A stretch of DNA of 41,939 nt from JAITWN01 sp964437335 (GTDB taxonomy: Bacteria; Pseudomonadota; Gammaproteobacteria; SZUA-140): assembly GCA_964437335.1 (NCBI GenBank), contig CAYTGL010000023.1, positions 1-41,939 on the forward strand, given 5' to 3'. Shown here in pieces: positions 32,961 through 41,094 of the stretch. How positions within the stretch are numbered: the first letter of the stretch is position 1; every line of letters begins with the position of its first letter. Both the position numbers and the translations under genes were made by a program. A model generated the notes under the pieces. That model was not told the DNA's origin and made no database searches. It was given only the letters and a program-made list of their open reading frames with translations.

Positions 32961-33962
32961 TCAACTGTCTGCAGGCAGATCCGCCATCCGGCCCGTCAGG
33001 CGATTGATCGCGGCGACGCCGAACAGCCGGAAGCCGCGCAGCGCCTCGGGCGGATGCCCGGCGACACAGACGATCGGCTTGCCGTGGGCATGCCCCATGA
33101 TCAGCGGCCGTCCGGAACGCATCGGCACGCCGTCGACGACCAGCTTGCCGCAGGCGCGCAGCAGATCGGAGATGAAGTCGCGGCCGCCGACTGCGGTGCC
33201 GCCGGAGATCAGGATCATGTCGGAGTGGCGCAGCGCCTCCCTGACCGAGGTAACGAAGCGGTCGAAGTCGTCTTTCACGATACCGGCGATGCGCGGGATC
33301 CCGCCGGCCAGTTGCACCGCGGATGCGAGCATCACCGAGTTGCTGTCGCGGATCGCGCCCGGCGTCATCGTGCCGGTATACGGGATGACTTCGTCGCCGG
33401 ACGAATAGATCGTCACGATCGGCTGGGCCGTGACGTTGACCTTGCTGATACCGAGGCTCGCGATCATGCCGATTTCGGAAGGTTCGAGCAGGGTCCCGAC
33501 CGGCACCGCGACCGCGTCCTGCATCAGGTCGCAGCCCTGCTCCTCGATGAAAAAGCGCGGCGGGAACGGGCGAGTGATCGAGAAGCCGCCGTTTTCCCGT
33601 TTTGCCTCCCACAGGCGTACGACCGAATACGGTCCCTCGGATACCAGGCTGCCGGTGGCGACAGCAATGCCTTCGCCTCGGCCGAATGACGGACAGTGTT
33701 TATCCCCGGGTTTGACCGATCCCGCGATTCGGAACGGGATCGGGCGGTCTTCGGCGGCGCCCCGGGTATCCTCGGTATGGACCAGAAAGCCCTCGACTAT
33801 CGCCCGCGGGTACGGCGGCATGTCGGTCGGCGCAACGACATCCGCGGCCAGTACGCGGCCGACCGCCTGTTCCAGCGGGCAGTTCTCGACCACCAGCGAA
33901 CGCAGTGGGATCGTTTCAACGAATTTTTGTTGTGCTTCGGTCAGTGGGGAGGGTTCGCTCAT
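32961..33962 (-). CDS. Short MoeA-like molybdopterin-binding protein
   Basis: 333 residues against about 410 for E. coli MoeA. It has the N-terminal MoeA domains and the MPT-binding domain (about 165-310): YSSGDEVIP, GAIRDSNSVM and LISGGTAVGGRDF match the MoeA metal/MPT site. It ends shortly after, so the C-terminal domain IV is missing. The MoeA motif MDGYA is replaced by IVEGFLV, with Glu in place of the conserved Asp. It may insert molybdenum with altered properties or do something different. No other molybdenum-cofactor gene is nearby; it lies between aminopeptidase and pyrC genes. Confidence 0.8.
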   Translation of the reverse strand: MSEPSPLTEAQQKFVETIPLRSLVVENCPLEQAVGRVLAADVVAPTDMPPYPRAIVEGFLVHTEDTRGAAEDRPIPFRIAGSVKPGDKHCPSFGRGEGIAVATGSLVSEGPYSVVRLWEAKRENGGFSITRPFPPRFFIEEQGCDLMQDAVAVPVGTLLEPSEIGMIASLGISKVNVTAQPIVTIYSSGDEVIPYTGTMTPGAIRDSNSVMLASAVQLAGGIPRIAGIVKDDFDRFVTSVREALRHSDMILISGGTAVGGRDFISDLLRACGKLVVDGVPMRSGRPLIMGHAHGKPIVCVAGHPPEALRGFRLFGVAAINRLTGRMADLPADS

Positions 33963-34042
33963 CGGTATAACCTCTTTTCGGAATTTTCAGCAGACTATCA
34001 GGATAACCGATCCGTGTCCCGTCGGAGTTGCCGGGGATAAAT

Positions 34043-34069
34043 GGGGTCAGACCCCGAGGGGTTGACCCC
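34043..34069. repeat. Palindromic repeat, copy 2
   Basis: GGGGTCAGACCCC (34043-34055) and GGGGTTGACCCC (34058-34069), two self-complementary arms that also pair with each other. It sits 10 bp past the stop of the minus-strand aminopeptidase gene, in the 117-bp gap before the MoeA-like gene. It could end or process the transcript. Confidence 0.8.
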
Positions 34070-34079
34070 GGCGATCGCG

Positions 34080-35600
34080 TCAGCCCGGCTTGCGCAGAAT
34101 CCCCCGGTCCAGCAGCAGGTTCAGCGTGAAGCGCACCCCGAAACCGCTGATGTCGGTCGGGATATGGGCGAGGCCGCCCTTGTGGTTGCCGGCGGACAGG
34201 TCGATGTGCAGCCACGGGCAATCATCGACGAAGCGCGTCAGGAAGCGTGCGGCGAGGATGTGGTCAGCCGGGCCCTCGAGCGAGCACTGTTTGATGTCGG
34301 CGACGCGGCTCTCGAGTTCCTGATCGAAGTCCGCATCGATCGGGAACGGCCAGACCCGCTCCCCGCTCTCCGCGCCGGCCGCGATGAGGTCCGGATGCAG
34401 GGACGGGCGATTCGTGAACGCGCCGCTGTAGCGCGTGCTGAGCGCATAGACACAGGTCCCGGTCAGGGTCGCGTAGTCGATGATCAGCCCCGGTTTGGCG
34501 CGGCTCGCGAGCGCGAGCGTGTCGGCGAGCACCATGCGGCCTTCGGCGTCGGTGTGCATGACCTCGATCGTGACGCCATTCGCCGCCTTGACGACGTCAT
34601 TCTGTTTATATGCGCGGGGGCCGATGTGATTCTGCGCGAGCGCGAGCCAGCAATCGATCGGGAACGGCGCCTTGAGCCGTGTCAGCGCGAGCAGCGTGCC
34701 AAGTGCGACCGCGCTGCCTTGCATGTCCTCGTGCATGCCATGCATGTGTTTCACCGGTTTCAGGTTGACCCCGCCGGTATCGAAGCAGATCCCCTTGCCG
34801 ACCAGCGCGAGCGCGCCTGATGATCGTCCCCTGGGGCGAGACCCTTTGGGTCTGACCGCTGTCTTTGGCCGGTAACGCAGGTGCACGATACCCGCGTCAT
34901 CGGTCGCGCTGCCCTGCGCGACGGCGAGAAAGGCGCCGGCGCCCTTGCGACGGAGCGCCCGGCTGTCGAGGAAGCGCATGCGCCAGCCCTCGGCGTGGGC
35001 GAGCGCGGTGACGCGGCGTCGATAAAGCGCGGGGGTCAGTTCGTTCGGCGGCAGCGTCGTCAGTTCCCGGGCGAGGTTGTTGCCCTCGGCCTCGGCACGG
35101 ACGCGGGCGAGGTGGACCCGCTGCGTGACCCCGCAGAGACGCAGCCGCGTGAGCCGTACCGGCGGCAACTTCCTGCGCTTGAACGCCGGCATCGGGGCAA
35201 CGCCGGCGAGCGCGGCGGCGGTGACGGTTTCGAGGATGCGGCGGGTATCCGCGGCGGAAAACCCCGGCGCCATGATCGCGATACTGCGCGCCTGGTGCGC
35301 GAGATGGATCGCGATATGCTTGCGCGCGAGGCCGAGCAATTCGAAGCTGCCGATGTTTTCGCCGAGGGTTGCCAGGCTGACCCGGGTGCCACGCGCATTC
35401 GGCAGGTCGGTCACCAGCGGCGTCGTCGCCAGCCCCGGCAGGCCGCTGCGCATCGCCCGCCGCTTCAGCGCATCACCCCAGGGGATCTCGGTCCAGCGCC
35501 GGTCCAGCCCCCTCACCGGCAGAAAAATAATCAGGTTTTCAGTTTGTTCGAGGGCCTTGCGGTCCGGCAGGGCAGACCCTTGCTCAATACGTATGACCAT
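34080..35600 (-). CDS. M17 leucyl aminopeptidase family protein
   Basis: 506 residues. It is a metallo-aminopeptidase that removes N-terminal residues from peptides. The C-terminal catalytic domain holds VGKGICFDTGGVNLKP with the metal-binding lysine and aspartate, the EDMQGSA segment, and HTDAEGRMVLADTL. In the last, the usual Asn of NTDAEGR is His. Just before VGKG is a basic, low-complexity stretch (AVRPKGSRPRGRSSG) encoded across a palindromic repeat at 34833-34857 and looking like an in-frame insertion. The N-terminal domain diverges from PepA. ATG 35600 has a poor ribosome-binding site. It is divergent from pdhA. Confidence 0.9.
   Translation of the reverse strand: MVIRIEQGSALPDRKALEQTENLIIFLPVRGLDRRWTEIPWGDALKRRAMRSGLPGLATTPLVTDLPNARGTRVSLATLGENIGSFELLGLARKHIAIHLAHQARSIAIMAPGFSAADTRRILETVTAAALAGVAPMPAFKRRKLPPVRLTRLRLCGVTQRVHLARVRAEAEGNNLARELTTLPPNELTPALYRRRVTALAHAEGWRMRFLDSRALRRKGAGAFLAVAQGSATDDAGIVHLRYRPKTAVRPKGSRPRGRSSGALALVGKGICFDTGGVNLKPVKHMHGMHEDMQGSAVALGTLLALTRLKAPFPIDCWLALAQNHIGPRAYKQNDVVKAANGVTIEVMHTDAEGRMVLADTLALASRAKPGLIIDYATLTGTCVYALSTRYSGAFTNRPSLHPDLIAAGAESGERVWPFPIDADFDQELESRVADIKQCSLEGPADHILAARFLTRFVDDCPWLHIDLSAGNHKGGLAHIPTDISGFGVRFTLNLLLDRGILRKPG
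34833..34857. repeat. Palindromic repeat, copy 3, inside a coding sequence
   Basis: GGGGCGAGACCC, TTT, GGGTCTGACC: an inverted repeat of the same type as the one at 34043, here within the aminopeptidase reading frame. It encodes part of a basic loop just before the metal-binding VGKG motif. Confidence 0.7.
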
Positions 35601-35630
35601 GTAATTCCGTCACTTTTTGTATATCAATTA

Positions 35631-35659
35631 TTGACCTGACACGGGAAAATACGGATGAT
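35631..35659 (+). promoter_or_regulatory. Candidate promoter for the pdh operon
   Basis: TTGACC (35631-35636), 17-bp spacer, GATGAT (35654-35659), in the 198-bp gap between divergent aminopeptidase and pdhA genes. It is 4 to 5 of 6 to consensus at -35 and 4 of 6 at -10. Read by eye; the leader would be about 130 nt. Confidence 0.3.
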
Positions 35660-35798
35660 ATCCCGTTCCTGTGCAGAGCATCGACCGGCTGGAAGCCGGC
35701 GTTGGGCTGATCCGGCTCGGGAAGCAGGGAAACGCATAACAATATCAATGAAAACAGGTAAGTTGACAAATCAGATTTCTGAGAAGGACGGATAGCCC

Positions 35799-36854
35799 AT
35801 GAACGTATCGGCAGGTTATCTCCAGCAGGGGGCTCGCCAGGCCGAATTCCGGCCGCTCAGCGTCGCCGACAAGAAACGGCTGCTGAACGAGATGTTGTTT
35901 GCGCGGCGCTTCGAGGAGCGCTGCTATGAGGCCTATGTCGAGCGCAAGATCGGCGGCTTTCTGCATCTTTATTCCGGTCAGGAGGCCTGCGCCCACGGGG
36001 TCATGGAGGCAGCACGCCCCGGGCATGACTATGTGATCACCGGCTACCGGGACCATATCCATGCGATCAAGTGCGGCGCCGACCCGAAACGGGTCATGGC
36101 CGAGTTGTTCGGCAAGGAGACCGGCAGCAGCCGCGGGCGCGGCGGCTCGATGCACATCTTCGATGTCGAGGCGCGCTTCATGGGCGGCTACGCGCTGGTC
36201 GGCGGCCCGTTCCCGCTCGCCGCCGGCATCGCGAAAGGCATCAGGATGAAGGGCGGCGACGAGATATCGATCTGCTTCCTCGGCGACGCCGCGAACAACC
36301 AGGGGACCTTCCACGAGACGCTTAACATGGCCCGGCTGTGGCAGTTGCCGGTGCTGTTCGTCTGTGAAAACAATCTTTACGGCATCGGCACGCGCATTGA
36401 CCGTTCGACCTCGGTCATGGACCAGTACAAGCGCGCCGCGGCCCACGACATGCCGGCAGTCCAGACCGATGGACAGGACGTCGAAGCGGTGTACGAGGCG
36501 GCGGTCGCCGCGGTTCAGCATGTGCGCGCCGGCAACGGACCTTATTTCCTCGAATTGATGACCTATCGTTATCGCGGACATTCGATGTCCGATTCGAACG
36601 CCTACCGCGCCAAGGACGAGGAGAAGAAGTGGCTCAAGCGCGACCCGATCCATATCCTGCGCAACCGCCTGGTCGACGACGGTGAGCTGACGCTCGACAC
36701 GTTCAAGTCGATGGATCGCGAGATCATCGACCGCATCGAGCAGGAAGTAATCCGCTTCGCCGAGGAATCTCCGGATCCCGTGCCGGAGGAAGCTGAAAAA
36801 TACGTGCTCGCGGACAACGATCCCTATGTGAAGGGCCGGGGAGGGAAACGCTGA
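35799..36854 (+). CDS. pdhA: Pyruvate dehydrogenase E1 component, alpha subunit
   Basis: 351 residues, normal for E1-alpha of the alpha2-beta2 type. With E1-beta it decarboxylates pyruvate with thiamine diphosphate and passes the acetyl group to lipoyl-E2. The segment YSGQEACAHGVMEA, the regulatory-loop region YRYRGHSMSDSNAYR and the thiamine motif LGDAANNQGTFHETLNMA ending in CENN are clear. The motif has GDA in place of the usual GDG. A GAAGGA element precedes ATG 35799. Its stop overlaps the pdhB start by one base (TGATG). Confidence 0.95.
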   Translation: MNVSAGYLQQGARQAEFRPLSVADKKRLLNEMLFARRFEERCYEAYVERKIGGFLHLYSGQEACAHGVMEAARPGHDYVITGYRDHIHAIKCGADPKRVMAELFGKETGSSRGRGGSMHIFDVEARFMGGYALVGGPFPLAAGIAKGIRMKGGDEISICFLGDAANNQGTFHETLNMARLWQLPVLFVCENNLYGIGTRIDRSTSVMDQYKRAAAHDMPAVQTDGQDVEAVYEAAVAAVQHVRAGNGPYFLELMTYRYRGHSMSDSNAYRAKDEEKKWLKRDPIHILRNRLVDDGELTLDTFKSMDREIIDRIEQEVIRFAEESPDPVPEEAEKYVLADNDPYVKGRGGKR

Positions 36855-37846
36855 TGGCCGAGATCATGTATTGGGAGGCGATCCGGCGCGCCCATGACGA
36901 GGAGATGGCGAACGATCCGCTCGTGATCGCAATGGGCGAGGACATCGGCGTCGCCGGTGGCACCTACAAGGCGACCCAGGGCCTTTACGACAAGTATGGC
37001 CCGGAGCGCATCATCGACACCCCGATCTCCGAGAACAGCTACACCGGGCTTGGCATCGGCGCGTCGTTCGTCGGCGTCCGGCCGATCATCGAGATCATGT
37101 CGGTCAACTTCGCGTGGCTCGCGATGGACCAGATCGTCAATGCCGCGGCGAAGGTCCGCTACATGTCGGGCGGCCAGTTGACCGCGCCGGTCGTGATCCG
37201 CTCGCCGGGGGGCACCGCGCACCAGCTCGGCGCGCAGCATTCGGCGCGCATGGAGAAGGTGTTCATGGGCATCGCCGGCCTGCGCGTCGTGACGCCGTCG
37301 ACGCCGAAACAGGCCTACGGCCTGCTGAAATCGGCGGTCCGCTGCGATGACCCGGTATTCGTCTACGAACACGAACTGATGTACAACCTCAAGGGCGAGG
37401 TGCCGGACGAGGAGTTCTTCCATCCACTCGAAGGCTCCGAGGTCGTGCGCGAAGGCCGCGACGTGACGCTGTTCGGCTACAACATCTCGGTGCACTGGTG
37501 TCTGCAGGCTGCCGAGACGCTGTCGAAGCAGTACGGCATCGAGGCCGAGGTCGTCGATCTCTTCGCGCTGTCGCCGCTCGACCGGGAAGGCATCGCGAAG
37601 TCGGTCGCAAGGACCCATCGCGCGGTCGTCGTCGAGGAGGCCGAGGCGCCGGTCGGCGCCGGTTCCGAGATCATGGCGATCATCAACGAGAGCTGCTTCT
37701 TCGAGCTCGACGCGCCGCCGGTTCGCGTGTCGGCGCTGAATGTCCCGATCCCGTACAGCCGGCCGCTTGAAAAGGCCGTGATCCCGAGCGCGAAAAAGGT
37801 CGTCGAACGGACGATGACGCTGTTCCAGACGAGACGCGCGAGCTGA
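36854..37846 (+). CDS. pdhB: Pyruvate dehydrogenase E1 component, beta subunit
   Basis: 330 residues, normal E1-beta length. It forms the E1 heterotetramer with PdhA. Typical segments: MGEDIGVAGGTYKATQGLYD, DTPISENSYTGLGIGASFVG, IRSPGGTAHQLGAQHS, and the C-terminal VVVEEAEAPVGAGSEI. The start overlaps the pdhA stop, so equal translation is likely. A strong hairpin (37859-37904) lies between it and the E2-E3 gene. Confidence 0.96.
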   Translation: MAEIMYWEAIRRAHDEEMANDPLVIAMGEDIGVAGGTYKATQGLYDKYGPERIIDTPISENSYTGLGIGASFVGVRPIIEIMSVNFAWLAMDQIVNAAAKVRYMSGGQLTAPVVIRSPGGTAHQLGAQHSARMEKVFMGIAGLRVVTPSTPKQAYGLLKSAVRCDDPVFVYEHELMYNLKGEVPDEEFFHPLEGSEVVREGRDVTLFGYNISVHWCLQAAETLSKQYGIEAEVVDLFALSPLDREGIAKSVARTHRAVVVEEAEAPVGAGSEIMAIINESCFFELDAPPVRVSALNVPIPYSRPLEKAVIPSAKKVVERTMTLFQTRRAS

Positions 37847-37858
37847 CTTGTGTTTGAA

Positions 37859-37904
37859 AAGGGGTCAGCGCGCCTGATCCGGTTATCAGGCGCGCTGGCC
37901 CCTT
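37859..37904. repeat. Long hairpin repeat between pdhB and E2-E3 gene (copy 4)
   Basis: A 20-bp stem: the arm 37859-37878 pairs with 37885-37904 with one G-T pair, loop CCGGTT. The ends GGGGTCAG and CTGGCCCC match the other palindromic repeats, but the inner part (CGCGCCTGAT) is different. No T tract follows. It could slow transcription, protect an mRNA end, or be a mobile palindromic element. Confidence 0.85.
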
Positions 37905-37950
37905 AAAGCTTGAATATCCGTACCACGCTGTCTGCAATCCAGGGAAACGC

Positions 37951-40900
37951 ATGTCCGATACCTACCAGATAAAAATGCCCCAGCTCTCCGACACGATGAC
38001 CGAAGGCGTCGTCGTCAGTTGGGAAAAGAAAATTGGCGACAAGGTCGAGCGCGGCGATATCGTCGCGACGGTCGAGACCGACAAGGCGATCATGGACGTC
38101 GAGGTATTTCGCGAAGGCTTTTTGTCCGGTCCGCTTGCGGCGATCGGCGACACGGTCGCGGTCGGCGAGGCGATCGCGACGCTGGTCGGCAGCAAGGATG
38201 CGGTCGGTGAGCAGGGCGCCGCTCCGAAAGGCGCGCAACCGCAGAAGAAGCAGGCGAAGGGCAAGCCCGAAGACCAGGCGGCGGGAAAGGCATCCACGAA
38301 ATCCGCAGCGGCGTCTCCGCAGGCAAGCCCTGCCGAAGTCGCCGCGGACGAAGGAGCCGGTGCGCCGAAGGGAACGGTCTACACGATCACGATGCCGCAG
38401 CTCTCCGACACGATGACCGAAGGCGTCGTCGTCAGTTGGGAAAAGAAAATTGGCGACAAGGTCGAGCGCGGCGATATCGTCGCGACGGTCGAGACCGACA
38501 AGGCGATCATGGACGTCGAGGTGTTCCGCGAAGGCTTTTTGTCAGGCCCGATTGCCGTGGTCGACAGCGTCGTGCCGGTCGGCGGCGAGATGGCGTTCCT
38601 GGTCGCGAAGGAAGACCAGGTCGTGCGTGAAGGGAATCTGGGCCCGCGGCCCGCGGCCGCGCGGAAACCCTCCGAAGCAGAGGCTGACAAGTCCGAAAAG
38701 TCCGGGACGTCCGCGAAGCGTGCGGGCGTCCAAAGCGAGGAACCGGCGCCGTATCACACTGGAGCGCCCGCGGACCGGCCGCCGGGCAAGGCCGTCACCC
38801 CGTATGCGCGCAAGCTTGCCGGCCGGCTCGGCGTCGATCTCGCGCGCGTGAACGGCAGCGGTCCGTCCGGCGAGATTACCGCCGGCGATGTCGAACGCGC
38901 AGGCGCGCAGCGCCCCGCGGCGGTGCAGGTGCTGCCGGCGTCGTTGTCCGTCGACGTCCCCGGCGACGGCCGCAAGATGAGCTCGCTCGAACGCGCGGTC
39001 AGTCACAACATGACCCGCGCGCTGACGATGCCGACCTTCCGTGTGACCGTGCACGCGCGGCCCGAGGCGCTCGCGCGCGCCGCGAAGAAGAGCGGCGTGT
39101 CGCTGACCGTCGCGATCGCAAAGGCGTGCGCGCTCGCGATGCAGGAACAGCCGCGCATGAACTGGGCCTACCAGCCCGAGGACAAGCTGATCGAGCGTGA
39201 CCACGTCGATATCGGCATGGCGGTCACCGCCGAGGACGGCGGCCTCGTCGTGCCGGTGCTGCGTCACTGCGAGTCCCGCTCGCTCGAAGAGCTGAACGAT
39301 GACTGGAAGGATCTCGTCGACCGTGCCCGCCGGCGCCGCCTGAAGCCCGACGAATACGCGAACCCGACGTTCATGGTGTCGAACATGGGCATGCTCGGCG
39401 TCAGCCTGTTCGACGCGATCCCGACGCCCGGCATGGCGGCGATCCTCGCGATCGCGACCGCCGGCGAGCAGGGCATGCCGCTGATGATCACCGCCGACCA
39501 CCGCGTCGTCTACGGCGCCCATGTCGCGAAATATCTCGGCGCGCTGAAACAACTGATCGAACAGCCGGAGTCATGGATGAACACTGGACCAGCGATTCCC
39601 GAAGGCGAGTGGGACTACGACGTCGCAGTCATCGGCGGCGGCCCCGGCGGCGAGGACTGCGCGCGCGACCTCGCCGGCCACGGCTTCAAGGTCGTCATGA
39701 TCAACGACGCGCCGCTGCCCGGCGGCGAGTGCCTGTGGCGCGGCTGCATTCCGTCGAAGGCCTGGCGCGCGGCGGCGGACCGGATACGCGACCGCGCCGA
39801 CGACGCCCATCTCGGCGTCGAGGGCACGACCGGCGCGAAGCTGAACTGGAAACTGCTCGAACAGACCCGCCGCCAGGTGCTCGAAACGCGCGGCGAGATG
39901 GCCGAGAAGACCGACAAGGGCGTCAAGATCACGCTGAAGCAGGGCTACGCATCGTTCACCGGCCCGCACGAGCTGTTCGTCGACACCTCCGGCAACAACA
40001 AGGAGCGCCACCGCCGTGCCGCGCCCGGCGACGGGTCGAAGGGCGAGAAGCTGAGCTTCGGTTGCGCGGTCGTCGCGACCGGTGCGCCGCCGTTCGTGCC
40101 GCCGATCCCCGGCGCGCGCGAGGGCGTCGAGGCCGGCGGCGTGCTGACCTCGGACACGGTCTGGGAACTGAAGGACAAGCCGAAAAAACTGCTCGTCGTC
40201 GGCGGCGGCGCGATCGGCCTCGAGATGGCGCAGATCTTCCAGGACTTCGGCACCGAGGTCACGCTGCTCGAGGCCCAGGATCGCATCCTCGCCGAGGTCG
40301 AGTCCGAGGTCGCGAAGCACCTGACCGAGATCCTGAACAACGAGCCGCGCCTCAAGGTGCTGACCTCGGTCAAGGTCGGGGACATCAAGGGCAAGCCCGG
40401 CGCGATGAAGCTGTCGTATACCGACGCCGACGGCAAGAAGCACAACGCGTCGGCGGACTACGTGCTGATGGCGACCGGCAAGCGCCCGGTGCTCGAACCG
40501 CTGAAGCTCGACGCCGCCGGCGTCGCGACCGACAACGGCGTCGTCAAGGTCGATGCCGGCTGCCGCACGTCGGTCCCGCATATCTTCGCGGTCGGCGACG
40601 TCATCGGCGGCCTGATGCTCGCGCATACCGCCGGCCACCAGGGCCGGGTCGCGGCGATGGCGATCGCCGGCGAACGCGCGGCCTACGACCAGGCGAAGGA
40701 CTGCGGCGTGATCTTCACGCGCCCGCAGGCCGCGTTCGTCGGTCTGTCGGTCGAGCAGGCGAAGGCGAAAAAGATCGAGGCGGTCGAGGTCAAGGTGCCG
40801 ATCAGCATCGACGCGAAGGCGATGATCAACAACGAGACCCACGGCCTGATCAAGATCGTCGCCGACAAGGCGTCGCGGCGCATCGTCGGCGTGCATTTCC

Positions 40901-41079
40901 TCGCCGACCACGCCGACACGCTGATCGGTGAGGCGGTCATGATGGTGTCCGGCAATATGACGCTCGACCAGGTCGCCGAGGCGATCCATCCGCACCCGAC
41001 ACAGACTGAGCTGTTCGGCGACATGGCGCGGCGGCTGCTGTCGCGCCTGCGCCGCAGCGCGAAGAAGCCCGTTTCATGA
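37951..41079 (+). CDS. Fused pyruvate dehydrogenase E2-E3 (acetyltransferase + dihydrolipoamide dehydrogenase)
   Basis: 1042 residues carrying two enzymes in one chain. E2 part: lipoyl domain 1 (about 5-85, lysine in ETDKAIMDV), Ala/Lys/Pro linker, lipoyl domain 2 (about 145-225, same motif), linker, E1/E3-binding domain (TPYARKLAGRLGVDLARVNG, near 285), and the acetyltransferase core (about 330-540). The core has HRVVYG, with Tyr where most E2s have Asp, as in plastid and cyanobacterial E2s. E3 part from Met543: FAD motif IGGGPGGEDC, redox pair CLWRGC, NAD motif VVGGGAIGLEM, and C-terminal HPHPTQTE with the catalytic His. The frame is unbroken at the junction. It lies 104 bp after pdhB and 15 bp before argG. 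Confidence 0.95.
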   Translation: MSDTYQIKMPQLSDTMTEGVVVSWEKKIGDKVERGDIVATVETDKAIMDVEVFREGFLSGPLAAIGDTVAVGEAIATLVGSKDAVGEQGAAPKGAQPQKKQAKGKPEDQAAGKASTKSAAASPQASPAEVAADEGAGAPKGTVYTITMPQLSDTMTEGVVVSWEKKIGDKVERGDIVATVETDKAIMDVEVFREGFLSGPIAVVDSVVPVGGEMAFLVAKEDQVVREGNLGPRPAAARKPSEAEADKSEKSGTSAKRAGVQSEEPAPYHTGAPADRPPGKAVTPYARKLAGRLGVDLARVNGSGPSGEITAGDVERAGAQRPAAVQVLPASLSVDVPGDGRKMSSLERAVSHNMTRALTMPTFRVTVHARPEALARAAKKSGVSLTVAIAKACALAMQEQPRMNWAYQPEDKLIERDHVDIGMAVTAEDGGLVVPVLRHCESRSLEELNDDWKDLVDRARRRRLKPDEYANPTFMVSNMGMLGVSLFDAIPTPGMAAILAIATAGEQGMPLMITADHRVVYGAHVAKYLGALKQLIEQPESWMNTGPAIPEGEWDYDVAVIGGGPGGEDCARDLAGHGFKVVMINDAPLPGGECLWRGCIPSKAWRAAADRIRDRADDAHLGVEGTTGAKLNWKLLEQTRRQVLETRGEMAEKTDKGVKITLKQGYASFTGPHELFVDTSGNNKERHRRAAPGDGSKGEKLSFGCAVVATGAPPFVPPIPGAREGVEAGGVLTSDTVWELKDKPKKLLVVGGGAIGLEMAQIFQDFGTEVTLLEAQDRILAEVESEVAKHLTEILNNEPRLKVLTSVKVGDIKGKPGAMKLSYTDADGKKHNASADYVLMATGKRPVLEPLKLDAAGVATDNGVVKVDAGCRTSVPHIFAVGDVIGGLMLAHTAGHQGRVAAMAIAGERAAYDQAKDCGVIFTRPQAAFVGLSVEQAKAKKIEAVEVKVPISIDAKAMINNETHGLIKIVADKASRRIVGVHFLADHADTLIGEAVMMVSGNMTLDQVAEAIHPHPTQTELFGDMARRLLSRLRRSAKKPVS
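37981..38522 (+). repeat. Identical 125-bp blocks in the two lipoyl domains
   Basis: Bases 37981-38105 and 38398-38522 are identical, including all silent positions, at an offset of 417 bp (139 codons). The flanks diverge quickly. This points to recent duplication or gene conversion. Confidence 0.95.
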
Positions 41080-41094
41080 CCCGGATGAACCGCG

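Noticed and set aside
31697..33007. Plus-strand frame of 436 codons opposite pyrC
   Set aside because: Antisense to pyrC, whose active-site motifs are all present on the minus strand.
35763..35791. TTGACA before pdhA as a promoter
   Set aside because: The -35 match is perfect, but the -10 position reads GGACGG and would fall on the ribosome-binding site.
37861..38522. Possible CRISPR-like or short-repeat array
   Set aside because: The repeats are a single hairpin and two lipoyl-coding blocks; there are no regularly spaced repeat units with unique spacers.
39571..40995. Minus-strand frame of 474 codons opposite the E3 part
   Set aside because: Antisense to the E3 domain of the fusion gene; composition is dominated by Arg, Asp and Leu with no motif.
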